From the NCBI RefSeq assembly GCF_004342985.1, contig NZ_SMBO01000006.1, forward strand, positions 248,001 to 312,000: a DNA stretch of 64,000 nt. Reading direction: 5' to 3'. The notes below the pieces were generated by a model, which ran no database searches, was not told the DNA's origin, and worked only from the letters and a program-made list of their open reading frames with translations. Positions 33,203 to 41,377 of the stretch are shown here, one piece after another (the first letter of the stretch is position 1; each line of letters opens with the position of its first letter). The position numbers and the translations under genes were made by a program. The stretch comes from Novosphingobium sp. PhB57 (GTDB taxonomy: Bacteria; Pseudomonadota; Alphaproteobacteria; Sphingomonadales; Sphingomonadaceae).

Positions 33203-34177
33203 ATGGAAGACTACCATCAAGACCACCATTCGGGCGGGGACCTGGACTGCGACCAGGGGCATCACGGCGGCCTGCTTCACGACCTGAAGACGATCGGTGA
33301 GAATATCATGGGTCGGCGCCGCGCGCTGGCCATCCTGGCCAGTGCGGGGGGCTTCACTGCCGTTACCGCCTGCGGGGGTGACGACGGTTCCACGTCGACC
33401 AGCAGCGGATCGACCGCCACGACGAGTTCCACCAGCACGTCGAGCACGAGTTCGACCAGCACATCGTCGACCAGCACTTCTTCCACCAGCTCCGGCGGCA
33501 CCTCCTCCAGCAGCTGCATCGCCGATCCCACCGAGACCAACGGGCCTTACCCCGCGGACGGCACCAACAGCGCGAGCGGTTCGACCTCCAACGTGCTGAC
33601 CGTCAGCGGCGTGGTGCGTTCGGACATCCGCTCCAGCTTCATCAATTCCACGACCACGGCAGACGGGGTCAAGCTGGAGCTGACCTTGCAACTGGTGGAC
33701 GTGAACAACGGCTGCGGCGCCATCGAGGGCGCGGCGATCTACGTCTGGCACTGCGATGCCGCGGGCAAGTACTCGCTCTATTCCAGCGGGGTCACCACGG
33801 AGAGCTACTTGCGCGGCGTGCAGGTGACCGATGCCGAGGGCAAGGTGACTTTCACCACGATCTATCCGGCCTGCTATTCCGGGCGCTGGCCGCATATCCA
33901 CTTCGAGATCTTCACGGGCGGCCTGACTTCGGCCAGCACGGGCCGCACGGCCAGCCTGATCTCGCAGCTGGCCATGCCGGCGGCCACCAACACCGCGGTC
34001 TTCACCGGCGACACGCGCTACACCGCCAGCATCGCCAACTACAACGCGATCTCGATCTCTTCGGACAATGTGTTCGGCGACAACAGTTCGGCACAGATCG
34101 CCCAGATGACCCCCACGCTGAGTGGCAGCGCCACGGCCGGATATACCGGCACCGCGCTCATCGGCATCGCCACCTGA
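33203..34177 (+). CDS. Intradiol dioxygenase-like lipoprotein with Ser/Thr-rich linker
   Basis: A 324-residue exported protein. The N-terminal 35 residues are His/Asp-rich, as usual in secreted members of this family, followed by a twin-arginine-like GRRR (37-40) and a lipobox VTAC (Cys57). Residues about 62-104 are an almost pure Ser/Thr linker. The catalytic domain keeps the four expected iron ligands: Tyr190 (WHCDAAGKY), Tyr225 (YPACYSGR) and His231/His233 (RWPHIHFE). It should therefore bind non-haem Fe(III) and may cleave catechol-type rings outside the inner membrane; the real substrate is unknown. GGGGAG lies seven bases before the ATG. It lies between a response regulator and an autotransporter. 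Confidence 0.85.
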   Translation: MEDYHQDHHSGGDLDCDQGHHGGLLHDLKTIGENIMGRRRALAILASAGGFTAVTACGGDDGSTSTSSGSTATTSSTSTSSTSSTSTSSTSTSSTSSGGTSSSSCIADPTETNGPYPADGTNSASGSTSNVLTVSGVVRSDIRSSFINSTTTADGVKLELTLQLVDVNNGCGAIEGAAIYVWHCDAAGKYSLYSSGVTTESYLRGVQVTDAEGKVTFTTIYPACYSGRWPHIHFEIFTGGLTSASTGRTASLISQLAMPAATNTAVFTGDTRYTASIANYNAISISSDNVFGDNSSAQIAQMTPTLSGSATAGYTGTALIGIAT

Positions 34178-34196
34178 CCGGCGCTCCATCGTAATC

Positions 34197-34216
34197 GCCG
34201 CCCCGAAAGGGGCGGC
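34197..34216 (+). terminator. Stem-loop after the dioxygenase-like gene
   Basis: GCCGCCCC / GGGGCGGC with a GAAA tetraloop, 19 bases after the stop. No T run follows. Confidence 0.55.
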
Positions 34217-34335
34217 TCATCGAGAATCCTCGCCGCCTGGCGAGCGACAACCTGCCTGAGGGCGATGGCGATGCGGCGCAGGATCGTTCCTGCGCCGCGC
34301 CGGCAGCCTTACGCTCACGAAGAGATCCGAACATC

Positions 34336-37300
34336 ATGACCTCGCTGCACACGTCTTCCAGCATCGGCGCGCTCGTTCTCGCACTTTGCGCCGCGCCTTC
34401 GCTCGCCGCCACGACCGTTTCCACCTCCACCACCAAGGCGCTCGTCACCTCCAGCGCGGGTGACGTGACCGTGACCGAGGACGGCACCATCACCCTGCCC
34501 AGCGGCAGCGCGATCACGGTGGACAGCAACAATGCCGTCGATCTCGAAGGCGCTCTGGTTCTCGACGATGCCGACGGCGCCAGCGGCATCACCGTCAATG
34601 CCGGCACCACCGCGACGATCACCGTGGGCGAGGATGCCACCCTCACCGTCACCGAGGACTTCGTGCCGGCGGACACCGATTCGAACGGCATTGCCGATGG
34701 CTCGATCGCTTCGGCCAGCAATCGCTACGGCATCCACGTCCTGTCCGGCGCCACCACCAGCGGATCGATCCTCAACGAAGGCACGATCAAGGTGGAGGGC
34801 CTGAACTCCGGCGGCATCGTCGTCGATTCGGACTATGTCGGCAGCGTGACTAATACCGGCACCATCAACGTGATCGGCGACAACTCGGTCGGCATCTCCA
34901 CCAGGAGCGTGGACGGGGACGTGACGGTGGAAGGCACTGTCTACGCCACCGGCGCGGGCGCCCAGGCCCTGGTGGTGGACGGCGACGTCAGCGGCACCGT
35001 GACCATCCAGGGCACCGTCTCGCAGCGCGCCTCCTACACGGACGACGACAGCGACACGATCGTGCTTTCGCGTGCCGCCCTCCGCTCGGGCGCGGCGGCG
35101 GTGGAGATCACCGGCAATGTCGCTGGCGGCATCTACGTGGCGGCGCCCCCGGTCGACAACGACAGTTCGAACGATGACGAGGACGGCGACGGTGTCGACG
35201 ATGACGATGAAGGCACCGGAGCGGTCATCGCCTACGGCAACGGCCCGGCGATCCAGGTCGGCGGCACCAGCGACATCACCGTGGGCGGCGTGTCGAGCAA
35301 TTCCGGCACGTACTCGATTGCCATCGACGGCTCGGTCAGCGCCAACGCCTATTACAGCAATACCGATGCCTATGGCCTGGTGATCGGCGGGCAGGGCGGC
35401 AACGTCACGCTGACCGACGGGATCGGGGTGACCGGCTCGCTGAACGCCACGACTTACGATTCGGCCGCGACGGCGCTGCTCATCAATGCCGGGAGTACAG
35501 TGACCAGCCTCTATAACAGCGGCTCGATCACGGCCTCCATCACTTCGCAGGGCGAAGGCTCCACAACGGCGATCCGGGATCTCTCGGGCACCCTGACCAC
35601 GATCGACAACACCGGCTTCATCGCGGCCAGCGGATCGAGCACCGACACCCGCACCGCGATCGACCTCTCCGCCAACACCACCGGCGTCACGATCAACCAG
35701 TACCTCAACGCCGCCGATATCGAGACCAGCGCCGACTACCTGGACGACAACGATACGGACACCGATCCCACCATCTACACCGCGATCACCGGCAATATCC
35801 TGCTGGGATCGGGCGATGACACCATCAATGCCTCGTCAGGCACGATCACCGGCAACACCACTTTCGGCGATGGCGACGATACGCTGAACCTGTCCGGCAA
35901 CACGGTCTACACCGGCGACGTCTATTTCGGCAGCGGCACCGGCACGGCCACCATGGCCGGAACCTCCAGCTTCGTCGGCACGATGGATTTCGACGGTGAG
36001 AGCGGCACCCTCACTTTGTCCGACAGCGCGGTCTATTCGGGCAACTTCAGCAATGCCGACAACCTGACGGTCACCGTGGGCAGCGGGGCAAAGCTGACCG
36101 CCAGCGATTCGGACACCATCGGCTTCGGCAGCCTGATCGTGAAATCGGGCGGCTCGCTGGGTGTCTATATCGACACTTCGGAAGGCAGCAGTTCGCTTTA
36201 CACCGTGGCCAATGCCACGCTGGAGGACGGGGCCAAGATCACGGCGACAGTCACCGATCTTGGCGATGCGGAAGGGACCTACACGGTGCTCACCGCCAGC
36301 AGCCTCGACGTGCAGGGCACGCTCAATTCGACCGACACCGACCTGCCCTTCATCTACAACGGCGATGTCACGACCGACGCGAACAGCATCTATCTCACCA
36401 TCGCGCGCAAGACGACCGACGAACTGGGCCTCACCCGCAGCGAGGCTTCGGCCTGGGATGCGATCTACGCCACTGCCCAGAACGACGACAGCCTGACCTC
36501 CAGCCTGCTCCAGGTCGAGGATTCGGCCACGCTCCAGAGCCAGGTCGCCGGGCTTCTGCCCGACCATTCGGGCGGCGTCTTCGATGCCGTGACTCACGGC
36601 GACCGCATGGCTTCGCGCCACCTTTCGGACGAAACCTCGCTCTTCACGATCTCCGATGTCGGCGGCTGGTTCGAACCCGTCTACTGGCGCACCGCCAAGG
36701 ATGCCGGTTCGACAGCGGGCTACAAGGCGAGCGGCTGGGGCCTCTCCGCCGGTGCCGAGCGCCGGACGAACCTGGGCTACTTCGGCGTTTCCTATGCCTG
36801 GCTCCACGGCACGGTGAAGGATAATGGCGGCACGGGCGATCTCGGCGTGGGCCAGCACGACTTCGGCCTGTTCTGGCGCACCGGGAAGGGGCCGTTCATG
36901 GCCTGGGCGCGCATCGGGGCCTCGAAGATCTCGGTGGATTCCACCCGCACCTTCACCGGCACCATCGACGATACCGACTTCACGTATTCCGCCGATGGCA
37001 AGTGGAACGGCTGGCTGATCTCGGGCCTGGCCGGTGCGTCCTATCGCTTCCAGATGTCGCGCCGCTTCAACCTCAAGCCCAAGCTGGAGCTGGAGCAGTT
37101 CTGGCTGAAGGAGAACGGCTACAGCGAAACGGCCGACAGCGATGCGGTGGCGCTGACCGTGGCAGACCGCACCAGCAAGATGACCACGGTGACGCCGACA
37201 GTGACGGCGTCCTATTCGCTCGGGACCATTTCGCCCGACTGGCGCCCGCTGACGTTCCAGTTCGAAGGCGGTCGCCGCGAAGTGGTGTCGGGCAAGCTCG

Positions 37301-37512
37301 GCAGCACCACGGCCTATTTCAACGGCGGAGACACGTACGACGCCGGGGAGGCCTTCACCATCACGCCCGAAAGCCTGAAGGGTGCCTGGGTCAGCGAAGT
37401 CTCGATGCTGGCCGGTGGTTACGACTTCACCTGGAAGCTGTCCGCCCGCGCCGAACGGACCCAGGACGCCACCGATCTCTCCGCCCGCGCTTCACTAAGC
37501 GTAGCGTTTTAA
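34336..37512 (+). CDS. Autotransporter with beta-helix-like passenger
   Basis: A 1058-residue type V secretion protein. Signal peptide residues 1-25 (SLAA). The passenger (about 26-770) is rich in Gly/Ser/Thr/Asp with short repeats such as NEGTIKVEG, NTGTINVIGDN and GSGDDTINASSG/GDGDDTLNLSG, consistent with a right-handed beta-helix. An acidic island (about residues 270-295, mostly Asp, Glu, Asn, Gly) interrupts it. The C-terminal barrel (about 775-1058) runs from VGGWFEPVYWRT through WARIGASKISVDSTRTFTG to the terminal SLSVAF, ending in Phe. The stop codon lies within the first of three 40-bp repeats. Probably a surface adhesin; the ligand is unknown. Confidence 0.88.
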   Translation: MTSLHTSSSIGALVLALCAAPSLAATTVSTSTTKALVTSSAGDVTVTEDGTITLPSGSAITVDSNNAVDLEGALVLDDADGASGITVNAGTTATITVGEDATLTVTEDFVPADTDSNGIADGSIASASNRYGIHVLSGATTSGSILNEGTIKVEGLNSGGIVVDSDYVGSVTNTGTINVIGDNSVGISTRSVDGDVTVEGTVYATGAGAQALVVDGDVSGTVTIQGTVSQRASYTDDDSDTIVLSRAALRSGAAAVEITGNVAGGIYVAAPPVDNDSSNDDEDGDGVDDDDEGTGAVIAYGNGPAIQVGGTSDITVGGVSSNSGTYSIAIDGSVSANAYYSNTDAYGLVIGGQGGNVTLTDGIGVTGSLNATTYDSAATALLINAGSTVTSLYNSGSITASITSQGEGSTTAIRDLSGTLTTIDNTGFIAASGSSTDTRTAIDLSANTTGVTINQYLNAADIETSADYLDDNDTDTDPTIYTAITGNILLGSGDDTINASSGTITGNTTFGDGDDTLNLSGNTVYTGDVYFGSGTGTATMAGTSSFVGTMDFDGESGTLTLSDSAVYSGNFSNADNLTVTVGSGAKLTASDSDTIGFGSLIVKSGGSLGVYIDTSEGSSSLYTVANATLEDGAKITATVTDLGDAEGTYTVLTASSLDVQGTLNSTDTDLPFIYNGDVTTDANSIYLTIARKTTDELGLTRSEASAWDAIYATAQNDDSLTSSLLQVEDSATLQSQVAGLLPDHSGGVFDAVTHGDRMASRHLSDETSLFTISDVGGWFEPVYWRTAKDAGSTAGYKASGWGLSAGAERRTNLGYFGVSYAWLHGTVKDNGGTGDLGVGQHDFGLFWRTGKGPFMAWARIGASKISVDSTRTFTGTIDDTDFTYSADGKWNGWLISGLAGASYRFQMSRRFNLKPKLELEQFWLKENGYSETADSDAVALTVADRTSKMTTVTPTVTASYSLGTISPDWRPLTFQFEGGRREVVSGKLGSTTAYFNGGDTYDAGEAFTITPESLKGAWVSEVSMLAGGYDFTWKLSARAERTQDATDLSARASLSVAF

Positions 37513-37618
37513 GGCGCAGCGACCCGCTAAAGGCCGGTGCGTAGCGTTTTAACGCGTAGCGACGCGTTAAAGGCCGATGCGTAGCGTTCTAACGCGCAGC
37601 GACGCGCTTAAGGCCGGG
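37499..37618. repeat. Three tandem 40-bp repeats with internal hairpins
   Basis: Copies 37499-37538, 37539-37578 and 37579-37618 begin GCGTAGCGTT and end AAGGCCGG/AAGGCCGA. Each contains an inverted repeat; in copy two this is TTTAACGCG / CGCGTTAAA around TAGCGA. Copy one carries the last codons and TAA stop of the autotransporter gene. It may serve as transcript 3' structure or be a mobile intergenic repeat. Confidence 0.88.
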
Positions 37619-37639
37619 GATCGTGGATCCTCGGCCGCA

Positions 37640-37668
37640 CGTCGTCCCGGACTTGCTCCGGGACGACG
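37640..37668. repeat. REP-like palindrome
   Basis: A perfect 12-bp stem (CGTCGTCCCGGA / TCCGGGACGACG) with loop CTTGC, between the autotransporter and galE, both of which point at it. It resembles the TCCCGGACTTG...CCGGGA palindromes scattered in sphingomonad genomes. It may terminate both transcripts. Confidence 0.75.
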
Positions 37669-37685
37669 CCGTTCTGCCGGCGGCT

Positions 37686-38690
37686 CTACGCTCCGCGCAG
37701 CTCGGTCAGGCGGCGCTCCCAGGCGAGTGCGTGTTCGACGATCGTGCCCAGGTCGGCATATTTCGGCTGCCAGGGCAGGGTGGCCTTGATCCGACGGTTG
37801 TCCGAGATGAGCGAATCGGGATCGCCCGCGCGCCGGCCCTGCATGCGGCGGTCGATCGTGCGGTTGGTGACGCGGTCGACCGCGTCGAGCACTTCCAGCA
37901 CCGAGAAGCCCTGGCCGTAACCGCAGTTCATCGTCAGCGATTCTCCCGGCGCCGCGATCAGCTGTTCGAGCGCGAGGACGTGCGCATTGGCGAGGTCGGA
38001 GACATGGATGTAGTCGCGCACGCCGGTGCCGTCCGGCGTGTCGAAATCCGTGCCGAACACGGCGACATGCTCCCGCTTGCCCAAGGCCGCTTCCACCGCG
38101 ACCTTGATGAGATGGGTGGCACCCGCCGTAGACTGTCCGGTGCGGGCCTGCGGATCGGCACCGGCGACATTGAAGTAGCGCAGCGCGCAGTAATTGAAGT
38201 CATGCGCGCGGGAGACGTCGGCCAGCATGGTCTCCGTCATCAGCTTCGACATGCCGTAAGGGTTGATCGGCAGCTTCGGGCTGTCCTCGGTGACCGGGGA
38301 GACTTCCGGGATGCCGTAAGTGGCGGCCGTGGAGCTGAAGATGAAGTGCGGCACGCCCGCCTTCACCGCCGCGTCGATCAGGGCGCGGCTCTTGGCGGTG
38401 TTGTTGTGGTAGTACTTCAGCGGGTTCTCGACCGATTCCGGCACGATGATCGAGCCGGCGAAGTGCATCACCGCCTGGATACCCTCTTCCCGGAAGATCC
38501 GGGCGAGCAGTGCGGCATCCTCGATGTCGCCTTCGTAGAGCGGGACGCCTTCCGGCAGGGCGAAGCGAAAGCCCGTGGTGAGGTTGTCGATCACGACCAC
38601 CGGCCAACCGGCGTCCTTGAGGGCGAGAACGGCGTGGCTGCCGATATAGCCGGCGCCGCCGGTGACAAGAACGGGGATCTTGGAGGTCAT
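37686..38690 (-). CDS. galE: UDP-glucose 4-epimerase
   Basis: Interconverts UDP-glucose and UDP-galactose; 334 residues. Nucleotide motif VLVTGGAGYIGSHAVLALKDAG, DNLTTGFRFALPEGV, the serine of FSSTAATYG and the catalytic pair in PYGMSKLM. C-terminal RRAGDPDSLISDN and KATLPWQPKY are family typical. It starts at 38690, diverging from the exopolysaccharide genes, and probably supplies galactose donors to them. Confidence 0.95.
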   Translation of the reverse strand: MTSKIPVLVTGGAGYIGSHAVLALKDAGWPVVVIDNLTTGFRFALPEGVPLYEGDIEDAALLARIFREEGIQAVMHFAGSIIVPESVENPLKYYHNNTAKSRALIDAAVKAGVPHFIFSSTAATYGIPEVSPVTEDSPKLPINPYGMSKLMTETMLADVSRAHDFNYCALRYFNVAGADPQARTGQSTAGATHLIKVAVEAALGKREHVAVFGTDFDTPDGTGVRDYIHVSDLANAHVLALEQLIAAPGESLTMNCGYGQGFSVLEVLDAVDRVTNRTIDRRMQGRRAGDPDSLISDNRRIKATLPWQPKYADLGTIVEHALAWERRLTELRGA

Positions 38691-39245
38691 GGTCTCGCTC
38701 TGATGGTCGGCAGGAAGTGGGATGGAGAAATCGATTGGAACGGGTTGCTACGGCGGCTTTGTTGAACGGCCCATTCGCGCTGCGCAAGTGGGCATGAAAG
38801 CAGCGCGCGCGAACCGGGTTCAAGGACGACCCCAGGATTATGCGCTGCGCTGCGGTGCGTCAAAGCCAACTGCGTCCAAAGCCGCACCATCCTTGCACCT
38901 CCGGTAACCAATCCGGAGCAGTCTGCAGGTCCCGGCGAATACTGTACCTGAACTGAACACGCACTATAAAGTGCAGTTCAGGGCGATTCCGACATCTGTC
39001 ATGCCGATTGCTATCCATTGCATAGTTATCCCGGATTCGCTGCCGGATCGGTTCGAACGCAGGTCTGCCGGCCGTTTGATTTCGCACTTGCGGAAGAGAT
39101 TTGCGACGTGCCGTTTTAGGAGTGGGCTTTGCCGTTTTCGAGCGCCTCCCAGGCACTTGCACCCCAATGCGCTCCTGATTACCCGAATAGGCACCCGGTC
39201 ACCCCATCGGGGGCATTGACTTAAGCCTTATGGAGAAAACCGTAA
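38691..39245. promoter_or_regulatory. Control region between galE and the exopolysaccharide genes
   Basis: A 555-bp non-coding region between divergent genes. Its clearest element is a palindrome at 38947-38982: CCTGAACTG and CAGTTCAGG (perfect nine-base arms) around an inner CACT-ATAA-AGTG palindrome, off-centre by six bases. This fits a dimeric activator or repressor site, though no promoter could be assigned confidently. GGAGA at 39232 is the ribosome site for the GTG start at 39246. Open frames in this region look like shadows. Confidence 0.5.
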
Positions 39246-39956
39246 GTGCGCTGCACAAAGACGCTTCTTGTTGGGCTCGCTGTCCTATTTTCAGGTACCA
39301 TCCTGACAGGATGTACCTCCACCATGACGTCGAACCCGGATGTTCCGGTCGGCGAAGCTGCCTATCAGACGATTCCCGCCACGGTTCCGGCGCCCACTGT
39401 CTATGCGATCTCGCCGAAGGACGTCCTTCAGGTGCGGGTCTTCGGAGAGCCCGATCTCTCCGTGGAGAAGGCGCGCGTGGACGAGGCGGGCTTCATCCAG
39501 CTTCCCCTGGCCGGGCAGATCAAGGCCGCCGGCCGCAGCGCGCCCGAAGTGTCGAGCGACGTGACGGCCGTGCTTGGGCGCAAGTATCTGAAAAACCCGC
39601 AAGTCGCCATCTCGGTAGACGAAGCCGCGCCGCGCTTCGTATCGGTGGAAGGCGAAGTGAAGGTTCCCGGCGTCTATGAACTGACCAGCAATACCACCCT
39701 CCTGGGCGCGCTGGCGCGGGCGCAGAGCCCGCTGGTCACCGCCAAGCTGGACCAGGTGGTGATCTTCCGCACGATCAACGGACAGCGCATGGCCGCGCGC
39801 TTCGACCTGAAGGACATTCGCGGCGGCGTCAGCCCCGATCCGATCGTCATGGACGGCGATGTGGTGGTGGTTGGTTTCTCGAAAATTAAGGGGCTTTGGC
39901 AGGACTTCCTGAGAACCGCGCCGATATTCAATGCCTTCGCAGTCTTCGCCCGCTGA
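39246..39956 (+). CDS. Wza-type polysaccharide export lipoprotein
   Basis: A 236-residue outer-membrane lipoprotein of the polysaccharide export family. GTG start at 39246 with GGAGA nine bases upstream; lipobox LTGC (Cys23). The export domain follows: YAISPKDVLQVRVFGEPDLSVEKARVDEAGFIQLPLAGQIKAAGRS, then a SLBB-like domain (RFVSVEGEVKVPGVYELTSNTTLLGAL) and VMDGDVVVVGFSKIKG. It is shorter than Wza of Escherichia coli, as in GumB/PssN-like proteins. It should form the outer-membrane channel for the polymer made by this locus. Confidence 0.9.
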   Translation: MRCTKTLLVGLAVLFSGTILTGCTSTMTSNPDVPVGEAAYQTIPATVPAPTVYAISPKDVLQVRVFGEPDLSVEKARVDEAGFIQLPLAGQIKAAGRSAPEVSSDVTAVLGRKYLKNPQVAISVDEAAPRFVSVEGEVKVPGVYELTSNTTLLGALARAQSPLVTAKLDQVVIFRTINGQRMAARFDLKDIRGGVSPDPIVMDGDVVVVGFSKIKGLWQDFLRTAPIFNAFAVFAR

Positions 39957-40192
39957 CCGTTCGGGCAGCGGGCCGTGGCGCCAAGGACAGTGACTTCGAG
40001 CGCAGGGCCGGTCCGACGGCCCTCGCAGAGCCTTTTGAATGCGATTCTCCTGCCATCCTCGCAGCGACCATTGCGCCGGTGCGAGCCAGACAGGCCGGGC
40101 CGCGGCTGCGGCTTGTCGGGCTGGAAGGTCGCTCCGACCTGAATTCAGTGCCTCCGGTACTGCGAACACAACGCCCAGTGAAAGGATAAGCT

Positions 40193-41377
40193 ATGTTGAA
40201 TCCTGAAAGCGGCGGGACCGATCCTATGAATTATCGCGTGGCCTTCTTGTCCCCCGTCTCCTTTTTTAAAGGAGGAGCGGAGCGATCGCTGTTCGACCTG
40301 ATGGCGAACCCGCATGTCGACCCGCTGCTAGTGGTGCCTGCCGAAGGGCCGGTGTCCGAGCAAGCGGCGAGCCGGGGCATCCCCGTGGAAGTCGTCGATT
40401 TCGGCCAGGTCGCCGCGATCCGCCGCCCGGTGCGCCCCTCCAGCGTGGGTGCGGCCTTCGGGGACTGGTTCGGCGCCGCGCGCAAGCTCATGGCCGTGAC
40501 GAAGCGCCACGGTGCCGACATCGTCCATAGCAACGGGCTGAAGGCCCACTGCATTGCCGGCCTGGCGCGCAAGCTGGGCGGAGAAGCCTGCGTGTTCCAC
40601 GTTCGCGACATCGCCGTGCGCGGTTCGGAGCGCCTGATCTGGAAGGGGCTCGCCCGCAGTTCCGACCATACCGTGCTCGTCAGCCGCGCCTGCTGGCCGG
40701 GCGAGATGCTGCCGGGCAATGTCTCGGTGGTGTTCAACGGCGTGAAGCAGGACGGGGCAGCCCAACCGCTCCAGTCCGTCCAGGCTCCGTCTGCCGCCGC
40801 GCTCCAGGCGCCGCGCGCCCATGCCCCGCTGGTCGTGGGCATCTGCGGGCGCATCCATCCCTTCAAGGGGCACCACGTCGCCATCGACTGGCTGGGCGCC
40901 GCCCGTCGCCGCGGGATCGACATCACCCTGCTGGTGCGCGGTGAAGCGGAAGCGGAAGATCGTCCCTACCTCGAAAGCCTGAAGCGCCAGGCCGAAGCCC
41001 TGGGCCTCGCCGATTCGGTCCGCTTCGAAGGCCGCTTCGAAGGGCTGGCGGCGATCTACAACGGCCTCGATGCCGTGCTCGTGCCTTCCGAGACGCCCGA
41101 TCCGCTGCCGCGTTCGGTGATGGAGGCGATGTCGATGGGGCTGCCCGTGGTCGGCTATCCGGCCGGCGGCATCGTCGAAATGATCGATCACCGCGAGAAC
41201 GGCTGGCTGGCCGGCGATGCGGAAGCCTTCTGCGCGGCCATGGAGGAGATCTCCAGCCTCGGTCCCATGCTCGTCGAATTGCAGAAATCCGCCGCGCGAA
41301 CGGTGGCGGAACGGTTCGGCATGGAGCGCATGCACCGGCAGGTGAACCAGGTCTATTCGACGGTGCTCGGCCGGTGA
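40193..41377 (+). CDS. GT4 glycosyltransferase
   Basis: A 394-residue cytoplasmic glycosyltransferase of the GT-B, family 4 type. N-terminal FLSPVSFFKGGAERSLFDLM (glycine-rich acceptor loop), HSNGLKAHCIAGLARKLGG, and VGICGRIHPFKGHHVAIDWL at the start of the donor domain. The nucleotide-sugar signature is SETPDPLPRSVMEAMSMGLPVV. AAAGGA lies six bases before the ATG; a second ATG at 40226 would give a shorter N-terminus. The 236 bases before it hold no recognised gene. Its stop overlaps the GTG of the glycosidase gene. Sugar specificity is unknown. Confidence 0.88.
   Translation: MLNPESGGTDPMNYRVAFLSPVSFFKGGAERSLFDLMANPHVDPLLVVPAEGPVSEQAASRGIPVEVVDFGQVAAIRRPVRPSSVGAAFGDWFGAARKLMAVTKRHGADIVHSNGLKAHCIAGLARKLGGEACVFHVRDIAVRGSERLIWKGLARSSDHTVLVSRACWPGEMLPGNVSVVFNGVKQDGAAQPLQSVQAPSAAALQAPRAHAPLVVGICGRIHPFKGHHVAIDWLGAARRRGIDITLLVRGEAEAEDRPYLESLKRQAEALGLADSVRFEGRFEGLAAIYNGLDAVLVPSETPDPLPRSVMEAMSMGLPVVGYPAGGIVEMIDHRENGWLAGDAEAFCAAMEEISSLGPMLVELQKSAARTVAERFGMERMHRQVNQVYSTVLGR

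Noticed and set aside
37499..37618. CRISPR array
   Set aside because: The repeats are directly adjacent without spacers, and no cas genes are present.
38971..39219. An 82-codon frame in the galE/export-lipoprotein gap
   Set aside because: Starts inside the palindrome, lacks a ribosome site and shows no coding bias.
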